Source: Planctomycetota bacterium (GTDB lineage: Bacteria > Planctomycetota > Planctomycetia > Pirellulales > UBA1268). From it: 64,000 nt of DNA. Under the pieces are notes generated by a model. It had not been told where the DNA came from. It saw nothing but the letters and a program-made list of their open reading frames with translations, and ran no database searches. Below are positions 45,315 to 55,458 of the stretch, in pieces. The number at the start of each line of letters is the position of its first letter. Position 1 is the stretch's first letter. Made by a program: the position numbers and the translations under genes. The stretch covers positions 62,001 through 126,000 of the forward strand of contig QWOQ01000005.1 in the NCBI GenBank assembly GCA_003669585.1, read 5' to 3'.

Positions 45315-47780
45315 CTATAGTTTGGGATCAATTCGTAGCGTGCCGTTTCCTGCCCGCTGGCGAATTTCCTGGCCCGCGACTTTGACAGTTAGCTCGCAAC
45401 CAATGCCGTTCACGGCGCCCAGGAGCGATTCTTCCGTGGCTTCGATCTCAAACACGATCTCCTTCGAGTCGACCGTAATGACCGGGAGCGGTTCTAACAC
45501 ATTCACTCCCTTGGGCAGCCCGAGCAGCCTCGCTGTCGTCTGTCCATTGAAGGGCGTTTTGTGACTAACCGCAAACGTAAAGCGACCTTGGGCGCCGCGA
45601 CGAATGCTTGTGGGTTGACTCGCCAGTTCGACGAAGGGATCGGCCACAGTGATAGTGATAATTTCCGACGAAACCATCACTCGTCCCGCGCCGAGTTCGC
45701 CGCTGCCTTGCGGCAACGTGGTAGCCCTCACGAAGAGGGGTCCTGCGCCAAGCGGAGCATTCTGTTCGGCCGTAATTCGCAGTGTGGCCTCGGTGGCGGA
45801 CCCGGAGATGGTTTCCGCCGGGGGAAGTCCAACTCCTTGCGGCGCGAATTCGCATTGAAAATCGACCGGTTCGTTGTAGCCTGCTCGCCGCGCGAGTTTT
45901 ACGGCAATGGCGAGTTCCCCGCCGCGGACTAACGCGATCGTAGGACGGACAAGGTCGATAGTGATTGGCGCTGGATCGGTGATGGCCATGATGGCCCGAT
46001 CGCTGCGGACCGCCCGCCACGCGTCGCCGCCGGAATGGTTGATGAAGGGGACCCATTGTTGGAAGCCGCTCTCGATCGACTTATCGGGATCGGTGGCGAG
46101 CACACTGAACGCGACGACGGCGCCTTGCGGTTCAGCGGACGGATCGGTCACCAATTGCACCGGCCAGCGGGTTTGCCCAGGGGGCGCTGGTGGCGAGACG
46201 AGTTTCACGCCGGGCGGCAATCCTTGGGCAATAATTTGAAGGCCGCCACGATAGGTGTTGCCCTGTCCCTGTGGCAAATTCAGATTCACAGTCCATCGGT
46301 TGCCCTGCGGTACGGCGAGTCCCATGTAGCGGGTTGACTCCACCCAGTCGGAGTTGCCGCCGGTCGTTAGGTGAGCATAGATTCTGTCGGGCGGCGTCTC
46401 GATCTCAATTCGATAGACGGCGGTCGGGGCGCCGAAACCGTTCGTATCGCGCACTTCGATCAGATAGTCGCCGTCAGCCTTGGATTCCCAAACGATCGAA
46501 GGATCGATTGCATCTTTGAGTCCTCCTCGCGAACGGAAGTTGGGTCCAAAAATTTCGCGGTCGGTAAGGAGCGGATCGGCATCGTCGGCTTCAGCGACAG
46601 CGGGCCCGGGCAAGCCCTGCGCCGTGACGGGGCGGATGCGAATCGCAGGATCGAGAGGGGAGCCCAACGCGGCGGAATAGACCCGCACCCGATAACGGTC
46701 GCCTTGCTTCACGGAGAGCCGAAAGGCGTCGGTGTCGCCCGGCTTATCGATCACGCCGTTGAGCGCCACCGGCAACGACGAGATTCGAGTATCCGTCGCT
46801 TCACGCTCTTCGAGCACATTGGGAAAGGGGCTTGACCTCAGCAACAACGGCGACGGCGCATCTCCGAACTGAGCGAACGTGCCGGGAACATCCGGTATGG
46901 CGATTGCTTGATCGACATCGCCCATCGGATCGCCCAGCAACTTGGCTTGTAGCGGCTTGCCCGAAGGCCCCCCTGGAGGAAACACGGCCAGTGGTCGGCT
47001 GAAGGAGCCTACGTGCAGGCAATAGGGAACGTTTCCCTGCCCCGCCACGGACGGTCCGACTTCCACATACACCGAGTCGCCGGGAAGATGATTCGGCAGT
47101 TTCAGACTAATGAACGGGTCTTGCAGGTGAAGCGGGTTGTCGTCGTTGGCTGCCAGTTCGCGCCCATTTGCATCGAGGATCCGCAGTGCGAGATCAAATT
47201 CGCTGTCGCCATAATGGACGTCGGCAAGACGCACGGCCTCGACCTCGGCGGTGAGCCGTGTGCCTGGAGCGGCCGGTACTTTGAACAGGTGCAGGCCGTC
47301 GGCAGAACGGTTTTGACGGATGGTCACATTCAGCGGAACTGGCAACGCAGTGGCGATTGTGTGATGCGGAACGTCGGACGCATCGACGACCGGAAACGGA
47401 GAAACATGGAAGGTCGCCAATGTCGAGAGTTGATCGGCCGTTCTGATTCGAAACTGATGCTCGCCCGCCGGGCAATCCGCCGCGATTTCGAATCGGCACT
47501 TCATCTGGTCTTCGATCCGACCGCCGTGCGCGAGAGTGATCGGTGGCTGCAGACTGGGGAGCGGCTCGATCTCAATCGCCCGAAGACCGGGCGTAGAAAA
47601 GATCACCTCGCGAGGTTCTTTCAGCCAGCCGCCTTGAATCGTCACTTCGACGGTCGTACCTCGCTGCGCAATACGGGGCGTAACTCGTTCGATATGCTTG
47701 AGCAATCCCTGGGCGGAAACGGGAGCTATCGTCACCAGCGAAAGCACTGCAACGATCAACCCGACTCGTAAACTATTCAA
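45315..47780 (-). CDS. exported protein with bacterial pre-peptidase C-terminal (PPC) domains
   Basis: The 821-residue protein has a signal peptide (about 1-24). An IPT-like segment follows ([20 protein letters not shown]). Two PPC-type beta-sandwiches come next (about 125-240 with [21 protein letters not shown], and about 340-450 with [21 protein letters not shown]). The C-terminal half is beta-rich and Ig-like. The start codon overlaps the DUF1501 stop by four bases (ATGA), so translation is coupled. These proteins have no known catalytic site and are probably surface or periplasmic binding proteins working with the DUF1501 and PSD1 partners. Confidence 0.9.
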   Translation of the reverse strand: MNSLRVGLIVAVLSLVTIAPVSAQGLLKHIERVTPRIAQRGTTVEVTIQGGWLKEPREVIFSTPGLRAIEIEPLPSLQPPITLAHGGRIEDQMKCRFEIAADCPAGEHQFRIRTADQLSTLATFHVSPFPVVDASDVPHHTIATALPVPLNVTIRQNRSADGLHLFKVPAAPGTRLTAEVEAVRLADVHYGDSEFDLALRILDANGRELAANDDNPLHLQDPFISLKLPNHLPGDSVYVEVGPSVAGQGNVPYCLHVGSFSRPLAVFPPGGPSGKPLQAKLLGDPMGDVDQAIAIPDVPGTFAQFGDAPSPLLLRSSPFPNVLEEREATDTRISSLPVALNGVIDKPGDTDAFRLSVKQGDRYRVRVYSAALGSPLDPAIRIRPVTAQGLPGPAVAEADDADPLLTDREIFGPNFRSRGGLKDAIDPSIVWESKADGDYLIEVRDTNGFGAPTAVYRIEIETPPDRIYAHLTTGGNSDWVESTRYMGLAVPQGNRWTVNLNLPQGQGNTYRGGLQIIAQGLPPGVKLVSPPAPPGQTRWPVQLVTDPSAEPQGAVVAFSVLATDPDKSIESGFQQWVPFINHSGGDAWRAVRSDRAIMAITDPAPITIDLVRPTIALVRGGELAIAVKLARRAGYNEPVDFQCEFAPQGVGLPPAETISGSATEATLRITAEQNAPLGAGPLFVRATTLPQGSGELGAGRVMVSSEIITITVADPFVELASQPTSIRRGAQGRFTFAVSHKTPFNGQTTARLLGLPKGVNVLEPLPVITVDSKEIVFEIEATEESLLGAVNGIGCELTVKVAGQEIRQRAGNGTLRIDPKL

Positions 47781-49225
47781 GACCCAACCTCCTGGTCGCC
47801 GTGAGATTCAATCAGTCCCTTCACGAGCTTGCCGTCTTTGATGATTTCGATCGGCCGAGTGCCAAATGCGACCAACTCTTTGTCGGCGTCAATTCCCAAC
47901 TGGTGATAGACCGTAAACATCAGGTCTTCGAGTGTCACCGCATCGCGGGCCGGTTCGGCTGCGGTCGAATCGCTTGCCCCGTAGATAAGGCCTTTGTGAA
48001 AGCCTCCACCCGCTAGTAAATTCGAGTAGCAGCGAGCCCAGTGGTCGCGTCCACTGTCTTTGTTGATCTTTGGCGTGCGTCCAAATTCGGTCGTCACCCA
48101 GAAGAGGGTTGTGTCGAGTAGTCCGCGGCGATCCAGATCGGTGACGAGACCCGCAATCGCCTGGTCGAGGGGAGCCATCTGGTCGATGCAGTTCTTCTTG
48201 ACGTCGATGTGGCTGTCCCAGGCGCCATAACTCACCGTGACAAACCGAGCGCCGGCCTCGACGAGTCGTCGCGCCATGATCAGTCGCTCCGCCAAACCCT
48301 TCGGATGGTACCGGCCATCCGGCCCTTTCACTCCGCCGGTCACCGTACTTCCGTAGAGTGCGAACGTCTCGTCGGTTTCTCCTTCAAAAGTGAACGCCTT
48401 CTGGGCGTCGGCCGAGGTGAGCAGTTCATGGGCTTTACCGTAGAAGCCATTCATGGTGTCGAGAGTGGCTGGGTCAGCCTCTTCGTTACGGATGCGCTCT
48501 TCGATGATACGTCGAGCCGCATGACGACGATCGAGGCGCTCAGTCGAAATCCCATTCGGAAGCGAGAAATCTCGGACCTTGAAATTCTTCCCCTGAGCCG
48601 GATCGGCCCCCAGTTCAAACGCACCATAGGTGCTGCTCAAGAAGCCGGTCCCCCCGCCGTAAGCCAACTGATTTGGCACGGCAATATATGGCGGTAGCAG
48701 ACCGCGAGGCCCAAGTTCATGAGAGATCATCGCCCCCATGGAAGGGTAATCGATTACGGCCGTTGGCGTATAACCGGTCGAGAGGTGATAGGTCGCCAGG
48801 CCATGATCGGGGATTTTGCCGACAACGCTGCGAATCACCGTGAGTCGATCCGCGATGGCGGCGGTCTTCGGCAAGTTGTCGCTGAAGATGTCGCCATTTT
48901 TAGTCTTTGTGACGCCGAACGAGCCGCGGTATTCGATCGGCGCTTCGGGCTTCGGGTCGAACGACTCCTGCTGCGGAAAACCGCCCCCCAAATTGAGCTG
49001 AATCACGCTCAGCGTTTTGGGCTTAAGCCGGCCTTTCGAGCCCGCCGCCGAGAACGCCTGGTTGGCCGAGTCTTCGCCGCGAACTTCCAACCTGAACAAG
49101 TCTGCCAGCGACAACCCGAGTGCCCCGCACACGCCCACTTGCAGGGTCTGACGCCGCGATATTCTCCGAAAACATGCACAACCTCGGCGGTCTGCGTCGA
49201 ACGGGGACGAAGTCGACTTTTGCAT
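47777..49225 (-). CDS. Tat-exported DUF1501 protein, first gene of four-gene operon
   Basis: The 482-residue protein has the twin-arginine leader [27 protein letters not shown]. Motifs are [82 protein letters not shown] and [18 protein letters not shown]. The next gene (PPC) starts inside its stop codon. The operon order DUF1501-PPC-PSD1-WD40 is a standard planctomycete arrangement. Confidence 0.93.
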   Translation of the reverse strand: MQKSTSSPFDADRRGCACFRRISRRQTLQVGVCGALGLSLADLFRLEVRGEDSANQAFSAAGSKGRLKPKTLSVIQLNLGGGFPQQESFDPKPEAPIEYRGSFGVTKTKNGDIFSDNLPKTAAIADRLTVIRSVVGKIPDHGLATYHLSTGYTPTAVIDYPSMGAMISHELGPRGLLPPYIAVPNQLAYGGGTGFLSSTYGAFELGADPAQGKNFKVRDFSLPNGISTERLDRRHAARRIIEERIRNEEADPATLDTMNGFYGKAHELLTSADAQKAFTFEGETDETFALYGSTVTGGVKGPDGRYHPKGLAERLIMARRLVEAGARFVTVSYGAWDSHIDVKKNCIDQMAPLDQAIAGLVTDLDRRGLLDTTLFWVTTEFGRTPKINKDSGRDHWARCYSNLLAGGGFHKGLIYGASDSTAAEPARDAVTLEDLMFTVYHQLGIDADKELVAFGTRPIEIIKDGKLVKGLIESHGDQEVGS

Positions 49226-49494
49226 AGCGATGGTTCCTGATGTTGACGCGTGGTCTTCTTAAAATTCACAAACACTTTGGATAGCCAACTTAAATCATAA
49301 ATTCACAAGTTCTTATTTGAAAGTCAGGCTTCGGCATCCGCCTCGCTTTCCATGCCTGCATTGCTGTTTTAGTTTACTGTTTACTGAACCGACTGACTGC
49401 GGGCCACACGAAAACTCTAAGGAATCGTTCCGGATCGACGGGTCGTCGTCGGCATAGTTCGCCGACCGGCAGCGGATTGGCCTGAAATGGGAAC

Positions 49495-49640
49495 GGACCT
49501 GCCCCCATGAATGACGCTATTTTATTAAGTTAGGATTTTGCTCTCCATATAGACCAGCCACGCTTGGAGGCGCCGGGGGCCGATAGCCCAAGGCACTGTG
49601 TGGCCGGATCGTGCTTGTGTGCTGCCGCCTCAATCGCGGC
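49495..49640 (-). mobile_element. IS3-type transposase (orfB) C-terminal fragment and IS end
   Basis: The minus strand encodes RRQHTSTIRPHSALGYRPPA and a short tail to EQNPNLIK, the C-terminus of an IS3-family orfB transposase. The next 25 bases (...CGTCATTCATGGGGGCAGGTCC) are the IS end. The same end occurs inverted at 58.4 kb. The integrase core is absent, so it is inactive. The rest of 49226-49780 holds no gene. Confidence 0.8.
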
Positions 49641-49780
49641 ATAGAAGCTAAGTCTTGTGAGTTCGTGAAAGGGGGCGGAGATTTACGCGAAGGCGTGAAC
49701 CGCAGATGCTCTTTACAAAACCGCTGAAACCAAACACCCTGTGTGGTCAGTTAAAACCGAGTAACAATGAGATAAATGGT

Positions 49781-50872
49781 ATGAACCACTTGCCAAAAGA
49801 AGAAGCAATCAAAGGGGCATTTTTTGGTGCCCTTGTCGGCGACGCCCTCTGTCTTGGCAGTCATTATGAATACGATGCCGCAAAGATTTTTAAGGCCTAT
49901 GGCAATAGACCGCTGGACAAGTTTATGTCACCTGGTGAAATGATGGGTGGCCATACTCATGGAATCGGATGGGGTGAGCGCAATTACCATCCGGGTAAAA
50001 CGGCCGGGGGAACCACCGACTACGGTGATTACAATATCCTCGTTTTAGAGCATTTGGCGTCTATTTCCGACCCCCCGAGAGCCTTGAGTGTTGCAGCGAT
50101 GATTCCCCATTGGATGAATCGTCTTGAGAATGGCTGGGGTTCCTGGATTTGCACCATGACTCAAGAGACCTATGCGCAAGTCAAAAGAGGAACCCCGATT
50201 GAACATCTTGGCGGTATCTCGAACGCGATGGCTATCCGCCATGTTGCGGCCCATGCCTACTATGAAACCGAAGAGGAATTGGTGGACGCGGCACGAAAAA
50301 CAATGTTCACCCATAAAGATGCTCACGCCTTAGGCGGAGGAGAGTTTTTTGCGCGCGTCACCCACCGAGTTATGAATGGGGCCACCCCTCTCGATGCGAT
50401 TCAAAGCGTAGCACTACTGATGGGGGGATTCTTTGAGCAAAAAGCGGCTCAAGCCATTGCGAAATGTACAGAAGAGGCGGATCCTAGCTCGGCACTTTCC
50501 AAAGAGCCTTTCTCGGATGATCTAGCCCTCACGAGCATGGCAAGACTATGGGATATCGGCCGCTCTGAACCGATCAAAGTCGGTAAAGCCAGCCCAACCG
50601 AGGGGACGCTTCCGGGCGCGATCTATTTCATTCTCAAGTATGCAAACCAACAAGACGGATTAAAACAAGCGATTCAAGCCAATACAATGGTTGGTGGCGA
50701 TAATGCGTCACGGAGCATTGCAATCGGAATGGTACTGGGTGCCTATAAAGGCGTTCATGCGATCCCAAGTGCATGGAAGGAGACGCTGGAGCAATGGGAC
50801 TATTGTGAGAATCTGCTCAATCAGCTGCCACTGCTAAAACACCGTGAAAAGAAAGGGGACAGGTCCAGTTAA
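49781..50872 (+). CDS. ADP-ribosylglycohydrolase-family protein, atypical metal site
   Basis: The frame opens at 49706, but MNHLPKEEAIKGAFFGALVGDALCLG at 49781 is the natural N-terminus, giving 363 residues. The GA..GALVGDAL motif and the late VGGDNASRSIAIGMVLGAYKG fit the ADP-ribosylglycohydrolase/crystallin J1 fold. The usual TDDT metal motif reads TDYGD here, so classical activity is doubtful. Base composition is lower in G+C than on either side, a sign of transfer. The last codons (GDRSS) come from a 30-bp repeat, so the original C-terminus has been replaced. Confidence 0.82.
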   Translation: MNHLPKEEAIKGAFFGALVGDALCLGSHYEYDAAKIFKAYGNRPLDKFMSPGEMMGGHTHGIGWGERNYHPGKTAGGTTDYGDYNILVLEHLASISDPPRALSVAAMIPHWMNRLENGWGSWICTMTQETYAQVKRGTPIEHLGGISNAMAIRHVAAHAYYETEEELVDAARKTMFTHKDAHALGGGEFFARVTHRVMNGATPLDAIQSVALLMGGFFEQKAAQAIAKCTEEADPSSALSKEPFSDDLALTSMARLWDIGRSEPIKVGKASPTEGTLPGAIYFILKYANQQDGLKQAIQANTMVGGDNASRSIAIGMVLGAYKGVHAIPSAWKETLEQWDYCENLLNQLPLLKHREKKGDRSS

Positions 50873-50875
50873 TCG
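50846..50875. repeat. 30-bp direct repeat, copy 1
   Basis: GAAAAGAAAGGGGACAGGTC plus ten further bases recur at 53730-53759 with one mismatch. The copy overlaps the end of the ADP-ribosylglycohydrolase-like gene. Sequences built on GGGGACAGGTCC are often found beside decayed mobile elements. Confidence 0.8.
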
Positions 50876-50886
50876 GCCCTGTCTCA

Positions 50887-51992
50887 CTAAAACGAAAAGG
50901 TCGACGACAGGTACGGGCCGTGAGCGAAGAAGTTGCTTTGCTCGTGTTGAGCCGTAGCGAAAAAGACCCCTGCGTCTTGCATTTGCAACGGAGTCGTCAC
51001 TTGGCCCAGCGAGTACGAGTTCACGGCGCCTATATAGATCGCGGCTTGATATCCGGCTTCGATCTTGAAGATTCCGCGTCTGAAAGGAAAAGAATACGAG
51101 CCACCCAATTTAGAGTCGAGCCCCGGCACGACTTGCGTCCCGTTGGGAGAAGAAAACGATTGCGGATTTCCACCAGGGAAATTCGGTGAAACGGTGTTAA
51201 AGGTCTGGTTGAGTTCTTGCGTCCCGATCAAAGCAACCGCCGCCATATCGCCGACGAACTGGAAATAGCGTCCGCTGAATTGCGTGTTCACACCGACTCG
51301 CGGACCTGCTCCGGAGAACGACGAGTTGGTGGTGTATGTTTGGGAGTTGATGCTGGAATCGCTTGAGAACGTCCCGGTCATATTCTGCGTGATCGAAACG
51401 TATTGAACGCCGCCAAGGACGCGCACTTGAAACGGACGACCGGCGCGAAACAGATGCCCGGCTTCGAAGTTCACGGCATCGTAGCGGAAGTTCACGCTGC
51501 CGCTGCCGAAGTTGTACGCATTGGCGCCGGGCCCGATCAAATAAGGAGGCCCCGCGAAATTGTTATTCCCACCGACGAACGATGCGCTGTCCGTAGTATC
51601 AAGATGCGTCCAAGAAGTGCTGAGATCGTTGTAGGTATCGGAGATGAAATACGCAGCGCCGATGTTGAACGCAGGGCTGTAATTCGGGTTGATCGCTTGG
51701 TTCTCCCAGTGTGGCGTCAGAACCGGAAGCGGATAGACCAGCGTTCCAAATTCCCGGAGCCCGGCTTCAAGAGCAGAAACGACGCGAAGAACTCACGACG
51801 AGAGTTCGAATAGGGAGCATCGGCGACTTCGACCAGCCGAACCGATTTGGCTTGTTCAAGAACTGGAGAAAGTTCGAACAGTGCGTTCAGATCGTTAAGA
51901 CCCGGATATTGGAAGTTATCCGCACGAACGAGAACGGAGGGCATCAACAGAGCCGCAATCGTGGTCAGGGAGTAAACCAAAGACGTTTTCAT
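50887..51992 (-). pseudogene. frameshifted Lpg1974-type outer-membrane protein
   Basis: The first part (51717-51992) has a signal peptide (MKTSLVYSLTTIAALLMPSVLVRA) and runs to ASFLLLKPGSGNLE, then leaves the frame. The neighbouring frame continues FGTLVYPLPVLTPHWENQAI and stays open to 50887, with beta-barrel strands such as RYDAVNFEAGHLF, GPRVGVNTQFSG and a C-terminal Phe (LSSTFSF). This is the plan of the Legionella-type major outer-membrane protein family seen in planctomycetes. One indel near 51735 breaks it. It may be a sequencing error or a true mutation. Confidence 0.8.
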
Positions 51993-52203
51993 TTGATTTC
52001 CCTGTGAATTGCCGAGGCCCGATCACGCGGAACCGCCCGACGCCGGTATCATCGACCGGTACTTAAGAAACATCGTGCATAAAACATACACTCATAACAT
52101 GTGCGACAATCGGCACATTTTACGTAGGTTATCCGCATGGATGCGGATGCACGACGAACGGCGAGCCCTTGCACTCGCTTCGAGCTTCAAGGGAATGGAT
52201 CAC

Positions 52204-52428
52204 ATGGTTCGCACATTCCACGACATGACTGGGCGACCAATTTGGGAAGTAATACGCATAGCATCACTGACACCGGCGACTATTGCTGGACGCGATCGAG
52301 ATCTCGGCAGACTTGATATTGGAAAAATAGCTGACATTCTTCTGCTCTCCCCGACGCTTGAAATCAATCGAGTTTTTGTCGAGGGTATGGAAATCGTTCC
52401 GTCAGCTCCGCTGTCCATTGTTTCTTGA
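52204..52428 (+). pseudogene. C-terminal fragment of an amidohydrolase (NagA-like)
   Basis: The frame reads MVRTFHDMTGRPIWEVIRIA, then LTPATIAGRDRDLGRLDIGK, IADILLLSPTLEINRVFVEG. This is the end of a metal-dependent amidohydrolase, where ASLNPA...G.GSI..GKDADLV is conserved. The barrel and metal ligands are absent and the codons upstream (52009-52200) do not match. Nothing else is seen between 51993 and 52629. Confidence 0.7.
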
Positions 52429-52629
52429 GTTCTGAAGACTGGCTCTACCCACAGACCGCAAGGTCAGCAACAGTTCACCCACCTTTTGATGTTTCGTAAT
52501 TATTTTGCTGATTACGTGAGATACGGAGCTTGTTTGAAGACATTCTTCCATGATCTCCCTCCTACCGGTCGATCATTCCGGTAAGGAGTTTGGCCGCAAA
52601 CACTCTTACAAATACTCAGATCATCTGCC

Positions 52630-53721
52630 ATGCCTAGAACCGATCGTCGCTTGGCTTTTTTGAGATCCTCTTGGTCTGAGATCTTCTTTTTCTTTGTTTG
52701 GGGGCTCGCTGCGGTTTTTCCTTTTCCGGAAAACTCTTTCGGCAGCAGCACTTCTGAGAAATCGTTTGTTGATCTCACACTTCAATTCAATGGAAACTAT
52801 CAAGATCTGCTTTCCACTTGTCGAAAGGTCAATCCAACGCAAAGAGTCTGGCTTGAGTCCCTCATCGGACCACTTGAGACAGAACAATGGACGCCTCTTG
52901 AATGGTCCACCTTCTTTCACGATGGCTGGGACAAACCCTATGATTCGGTCGATCATCAACTCCCGCGTCAAGGATGGGTTAACACCGTAGACGGTGCCTT
53001 CTATCGACTCGGTCTCATATCGGGATCGTGGGCTCAGGGTACCGCCGGTGTTCCTGACACATCAAATGGAAGTTTATTGCTCTTCACGCCCCTGAGTCGA
53101 CGTTTCGAACTGGGATGGTTTCTACCCTTCTCGGTAACTTCTCCAAATACGCTAGGCCCTCCCGAAACAACGGTTTCCGGTGTTGGAGATCTCACGGTGG
53201 CACCCCGGTTCATGTTGGCTGAAAAGAAACACTTTTCAGTTACTGCAAACCTGTACGTTCGATGTCCGACTGGCAATGGAACTACTGGAAATGGCTCGAC
53301 AAGTCTTTCTCCAGACATCGAATTCTGGATTAATCCAATCACACGCTGGATTTTTCGAGGCGCCATCGGAGTGACCGTTCCGACAAATCTTACGTCTGCG
53401 AACACCCCGCTGCTCCTTGCAAATCCATGGATAGGGTTTAATGCATCCCCAAGTGCATTCAGTTCGATCGATGCACGTCTTGCAGCCGGCTACTACCTGA
53501 CTTCTGGCGATGCACCAGTCTTCAAACATTTATGGGCTTCGGTTGCTTCAAATATTCATGCTCGTACTCATGGCGGAAACGATACCTACTTCAGTCTGAC
53601 TCCAGGATTTCGATTTGGGGTTGGCAACGAATGGTATTTACTGGGCGGAATTGAAGTTCCTGTCGTTGGACCGTTGCCGTTTGCAAATCAAATAATTGTG
53701 CAAGCCGTCAAAACCTTCTGA
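52630..53721 (+). CDS. putative outer-membrane beta-barrel protein
   Basis: The 363-residue protein has an N-terminal hydrophobic stretch after basic residues (WSEIFFFFVWGLAAVFPFP), consistent with a signal peptide. It then has a helical region (45-90) and many alternating strands (FELGWFLPFSVTSPN, GVGDLTVAPRFMLAEKKHFSVTANLYV, RFGVGNEWYLLGGIEVPV). The pattern resembles transporter-like barrels of the phenol-degradation MetA type, but no family can be named firmly. It ends QAVKTF, with the C-terminal Phe usual for barrels. The second 30-bp repeat begins 8 bp after the stop. Confidence 0.78.
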   Translation: MPRTDRRLAFLRSSWSEIFFFFVWGLAAVFPFPENSFGSSTSEKSFVDLTLQFNGNYQDLLSTCRKVNPTQRVWLESLIGPLETEQWTPLEWSTFFHDGWDKPYDSVDHQLPRQGWVNTVDGAFYRLGLISGSWAQGTAGVPDTSNGSLLLFTPLSRRFELGWFLPFSVTSPNTLGPPETTVSGVGDLTVAPRFMLAEKKHFSVTANLYVRCPTGNGTTGNGSTSLSPDIEFWINPITRWIFRGAIGVTVPTNLTSANTPLLLANPWIGFNASPSAFSSIDARLAAGYYLTSGDAPVFKHLWASVASNIHARTHGGNDTYFSLTPGFRFGVGNEWYLLGGIEVPVVGPLPFANQIIVQAVKTF

Positions 53722-53729
53722 GCCATTGG

Positions 53730-53759
53730 GAAAAGAAAGGGGACAGGTCCATTTAATCG
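53730..53759. repeat. 30-bp direct repeat, copy 2
   Basis: This copy is identical to 50846-50875 except for one base. The two copies flank a 2.85-kb segment holding the frameshifted porin, the amidohydrolase fragment and the barrel protein. Confidence 0.8.
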
Positions 53760-53762
53760 TCC

Positions 53763-53840
53763 CGTTACGGCTACGCCCCGGCGTACCGCAACAACGACGT
53801 TCTGGGCTTCCGTGTGGCCCGCAGTCAGTCGGCACAGTAA
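53763..53840 (+). pseudogene. formylglycine-generating enzyme C-terminal fragment
   Basis: The frame RYGYAPAYRNNDVLGFRVARS followed by QSAQ and a stop is the C-terminus of the FGE/SUMF1 fold, where ..RN.D.GFRVAR is diagnostic. It starts 3 bp after the 30-bp repeat. The remainder of the gene is missing. Confidence 0.75.
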
Positions 53841-54172
53841 ACATTCCAGTAAACAATAGCGCATTCACGGAAGGCGAAGGCCGGATGCCGGAGCGAGGGG
53901 CCGCAAGCACCACCCCGCTCCCGCGTGTAGACTGTCCACGGTTTAACCAACGTCTATCGCTCGCCCGTAACCCGGAATGCGAACTGACTGAGGTTGAAAG
54001 AGTGTGCAACAGCTATCGGCTTCGGGGCCCTGAAGAACGTGCTGCAGGATCCTCGCTAGCGTTCACTGCGATGGAGGCCGAGCGCTGTCTGCCGCCTGAA
54101 CGCCGAAGCGATGTCACACAGTTGATCGGGCACTTGTGAACAGCCGCAAGACGCATCCTAAGGAGATATTTC
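53841..54172. other. gene-free interval before the dehydrogenase
   Basis: The plus-strand frame covering this interval (53696-54139) begins inside the preceding gene and has no recognisable motif. AAGGAG at about 54161 is the ribosome-binding site of the dehydrogenase that follows. Confidence 0.5.
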
Positions 54173-55051
54173 ATGAAGATCGCATTTCTCGGCACCGGGT
54201 TGATGGGCAGCGGCTTCGTTCGTCGACTGCTTGCGCTGGGGCACACGGTGCACGTGTGGAACCGTTCGCCAGCGTCGGCGAAGGCGCTCGAGGCTTACGG
54301 TTCTAAGGCGTTTGCCGCCTCCACCGACGCGGTTGCAGGAGTCGAGCGGGTGCACCTGTCGCTGGCTGACGACGCTTCGGTCGACGCGGTGCTTGAGCCG
54401 CTTGCCGGCGTGATTCCCACCTCGTGCTGGATCATCGACCACACGACGACCACGCCGAGTGCGACCGGTGAGCGTGCCCGATGCTGGGCAGAAAGAGGGC
54501 GGGTGTATCTTCACGCACCAGTGTTCATGGGGCCGGTCAATGCGGCGGAGGGCACTGGCGTCATGCTCCTGTCTGGAGATCCAGAGCAGTGTGCGAGGGT
54601 GTTGCCGGAACTCGAGCGGATGACCGGCAGGGTTTTCCAGTTGGGGCCACAGCCGGAACGGGCGGCGGCGTTCAAGCTGTTCGGCAACCTGACGTTCCTT
54701 GGGATGTCGGCATTGGCGGGCGACATCGTGCGGCTGGCGCATGCAACCGGCGTCGATCTGCAGGATGTGACTAAGATGTTTCAGCAGTTCAATCCAGGCG
54801 AATTCTTTCCGGCGAGGTTTGCGAAGGTGGCCGAAGGCCCATTCGAGCCGGCTTCGTTCACCGTCAGCATGGCCCGCAAGGATGTCCGGCTGATGGTAGA
54901 GGCGGCGGAGCACGGCTGCCCGCTGGTCGTCATGCCGGCGGTGGCAGCCCAATACGATGCGGCGATCGCCCGCGGTGAGTCAGCAATGGATTCGTCAGCG
55001 GCATTCCGGCATCTGTCGGTTCGAGATAGGCTTGAAGCAAGGACAGCCTGA
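54173..55051 (+). CDS. NAD(P)-dependent beta-hydroxyacid dehydrogenase / imine-reductase-type enzyme
   Basis: The 292-residue protein has an N-terminal Rossmann fold with GTGLMGSGFVRRLL and VWNRSPASAKAL. The substrate motif MGPVNAAEGTGVMLLSG and the catalytic-lysine region AAAFKLFGNL follow, then the helical domain with the cofactor-side ARKDVRLM. This is the 3-hydroxyisobutyrate dehydrogenase superfamily. The substrate could be a 3-hydroxyacid, glyoxylate or an imine. A good Shine-Dalgarno (AAGGAG) precedes the ATG. High GC links it to the ligase-MFS block downstream. Confidence 0.9.
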   Translation: MKIAFLGTGLMGSGFVRRLLALGHTVHVWNRSPASAKALEAYGSKAFAASTDAVAGVERVHLSLADDASVDAVLEPLAGVIPTSCWIIDHTTTTPSATGERARCWAERGRVYLHAPVFMGPVNAAEGTGVMLLSGDPEQCARVLPELERMTGRVFQLGPQPERAAAFKLFGNLTFLGMSALAGDIVRLAHATGVDLQDVTKMFQQFNPGEFFPARFAKVAEGPFEPASFTVSMARKDVRLMVEAAEHGCPLVVMPAVAAQYDAAIARGESAMDSSAAFRHLSVRDRLEARTA

Positions 55052-55074
55052 CCAAGCCAGCGTGGGCACCAACT

Positions 55075-55264
55075 GCCGAGCGGCTGAATGACGCCGTGAA
55101 TCGGCTGGTGGCGGCAGCTCAGTCGCTGAAGGTCACTCCTGTTTGGCTTCCATGCCCGTAGTGAAGCCGACGACCATAGCGGCGTCGATCTACTGGTTGT
55201 CGAGGTGACCGTGTCAGACCGCTACGAAGAAATGGTGCGGCTCAACTGTGCTCTGAACGGGTAA
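55075..55264 (+). pseudogene. frameshifted MNT-type nucleotidyltransferase fragment
   Basis: One frame gives AERLNDAVNRLVAAAQSLKV. One inserted base (near 55133) shifts to LLFGFHARSEADDHSGVDLL and then VVEVTVSDRYEEMVRL. Together they match the minimal nucleotidyltransferase domain of MNT/HEPN modules (LFGSRARG....SD.DLLV). The catalytic GS is GF here. It is probably inactive. Confidence 0.75.
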
Positions 55265-55458
55265 CTCGCTTATTCTCGGATACCACCACTTTTCTTGGGC
55301 TTTTCGCTAGGAAACGCTGACCGGATCGCCTCATCGTCCATGCCGTCGATTGCCACCACCTCGGGAAGAGCTAGCTCCCCTCTTCGGGATGGCCGGTTTC
55401 ACTGCCTTGCCGACGGCGATCATGAAGCCGATCACTCGGTCGCGACAAGCCTCCTGTC
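55265..55458 (-). other. unidentified C-terminal coding tail
   Basis: A short minus-strand frame reads LPEVVAIDGMDDEAIRSAFP and ends KSGGIRE before a stop at about 55275. It looks like the end of a lost gene. No upstream part remains and I cannot name it. Confidence 0.3.

Noticed and set aside
53696..54139. 147-codon plus-strand frame
   Set aside because: It begins inside the barrel gene and runs through the repeat and the FGE fragment in the wrong frame.
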